NCBI GenBank assembly: GCA_018266075.1
Contig: JAFEBB010000061.1
Span: forward strand, 1-43,652
From: Deltaproteobacteria bacterium
GTDB lineage: Bacteria; Myxococcota; Myxococcia; Myxococcales; SZAS-1
Length of the DNA: 43,652 nt
Direction of reading: 5' to 3'
The position numbers and the translations under genes were made by a program. Below, one piece after another: positions 43,102 through 43,652 of this stretch. The notes beneath the pieces were generated by a model. It did not search any database and had not been told where the DNA came from. It saw nothing but the letters and a program-made list of their open reading frames with translations. Position 1 is the stretch's first letter; every line of letters starts with the position of its first letter.

Positions 43102-43621
43102 ATGCCCGCGGCCAGCGAGCTGTCGCACCATCAAGCGCGGCCCCACCACGCGTGCGAACGAACCCACAGTTACGCTCCGAAGAAGGGCTTCTTCAGTCAT
43201 GCATCCACGGGAGCGGAGCTCAAGAACGCGTTCGTGAGCCACGCACCGTCGGGTGCAAGAACGAAGAACGCATTCTTGAGCCACGTATCGTCGAGTGCAG
43301 AGTCTAAGAAGCGTTTCTTGAGTCACGTACCTTCGGGTGCGGAGGCCAAAGAAGCGTTTCTTGAGACATGTACCGTCAAGCGCAGAGTCCAAGAAGCATT
43401 TCTTGAGTCACGCACCGGCGGGTGCGGAGGCCAAGAAGTGCTTCTTTAAGCACGCACCTCGCGGTGCAGAGCTCAAGAAGCCCCTCTTGAAGCACGCTCC
43501 CTCGAGTGCAGAGCTCAAGAGGTCGTTCGTGGCGCACGCACCACGAACGGCGAGCCCGAAGAAGCGGTTCTTGAAGCTCGGAGCCTCGTCCGTCGAGCGG
43601 AGCGGGTCAATACATCGCTGA
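43102..43621 (+). pseudogene. 14-residue tandem-repeat protein, frame broken by one inserted base
   Basis: Ten repeats of KKxFLSHAPSGAEx are encoded, but the first four and last six are in different frames because unit 5 carries an extra A in an A-run (43348-43350). Reading through that base gives a 172-residue basic protein from MPAASELSHHQARPHHACER at 43102 (or 211 residues from ATG 42985) to the TGA at 43619. As it stands, the first frame stops at 43449. Most differences between units are silent: the Pro codon varies as CCG, CCT, CCC and CCA, and Ala, His, Gly and Ser codons vary at the third base. This shows selection on this frame in the past. Ribosome sites are poor at both candidate starts. 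The function is unknown; a sequencing error at the A-run is possible. Confidence 0.55.
43180..43600 (+). repeat. ten 42-bp tandem repeats
   Basis: Units begin at 43180, 43222, 43264, 43306, 43348 (43 nt), 43391, 43433, 43475, 43517 and 43559. Each encodes K-K/N-x-F-L/V-S/K-H-A/V-P-S-G/S-A-E-x. Codon 3 is fully variable (Gly, Ala, Arg, His, Cys, Pro, Ser) as is codon 14, while Phe-4, His-7 and Ala-12 are nearly fixed. There are no unique spacers, so it is not a CRISPR array. Confidence 0.92.
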
Positions 43622-43652
43622 CACTTGCAGTCGGAATCGCTGTCAGGCGTGT

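Noticed and set aside
42970-43392. Minus-strand repeat protein (LRxCTRRYVAQE units)
   Set aside because: Unit differences are silent in the plus-strand frame, not in this one, so it is a shadow of the repeat gene.
43180-43600. CRISPR array
   Set aside because: Units are directly joined with no spacers and vary mostly at codon third positions, so they are coding repeats.

Overview
The window is about 70% GC and packed with genes. FHA-sigma54 activators, a histone-H1-like Lys/Ala protein, DUF3047, many small lipoproteins and mostly GTG/TTG/ATG starts with GGAGG-type ribosome sites all point to a Myxococcota-like (deltaproteobacterial) chromosome. No rRNA, tRNA, CRISPR array, transposase or phage module was seen. 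Organism assignment is inference from gene content only.

Layout. (1-3.3 kb, minus) A truncated MacB/LolD-type ABC ATPase with its MacA-like lipoprotein adaptor, then a hemerythrin-chromate transporter pair. (3.4-6.6 kb, minus) A coiled-coil protein of unknown role with a strong terminator, a 660-bp non-coding stretch holding a degenerate inverted repeat, and a double-FHA sigma54-type activator. (7.1-14.4 kb) FAD-linked dehydrogenase plus YceI, a LysM-GH25 muramidase, a small Cys-rich secreted protein, serA, a DEAD-box helicase and a DUF3047 protein. (14.4-20.9 kb, minus) A large MMPL/RND lipid-type exporter, a Gfo/Idh/MocA dehydrogenase, and a tightly coupled operon of CDP-alcohol phosphotransferase, GtrA protein and class III aminotransferase. 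(21-25 kb) TolC-like and MlaC-like genes overlapping, DUF190 plus the fluoride channel CrcB, and class I aldolase. (25.2-29 kb, minus) DUF2092 plus a small secreted protein, then an AUR1-like PAP2 membrane enzyme and myo-inositol-1-phosphate synthase. (29.3-34.5 kb, plus) A coupled trio headed by a histone-H1-like bipolar protein, then an SPFH protein coupled to an exported protein of unknown fold. (34.5-40 kb, minus) A four-gene operon of exported c-type cytochromes, a lipoprotein and a Tat-exported DUF1501 protein. (40-42.9 kb, minus) Three genes I do not recognise. (43.1-43.6 kb) Ten 42-bp tandem repeats encoding a 14-residue repeat protein, broken by one inserted base.

How it fits together. 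Two themes stand out. One is envelope and lipid chemistry: MMPL exporter, MlaC, TolC, CDP-alcohol phosphotransferase, inositol-phosphate synthase and AUR1-like enzyme could jointly make and move an inositol-type lipid. This is a hypothesis from content, not a demonstrated pathway. The other is the secreted multi-haem-type operon at 34.5-40 kb. The most unusual items are the 14-residue repeat gene at the right edge and a 14-bp palindrome TAAC-N6-GTTA that recurs at gene ends and supplies stop codons, in one case on both strands at once.
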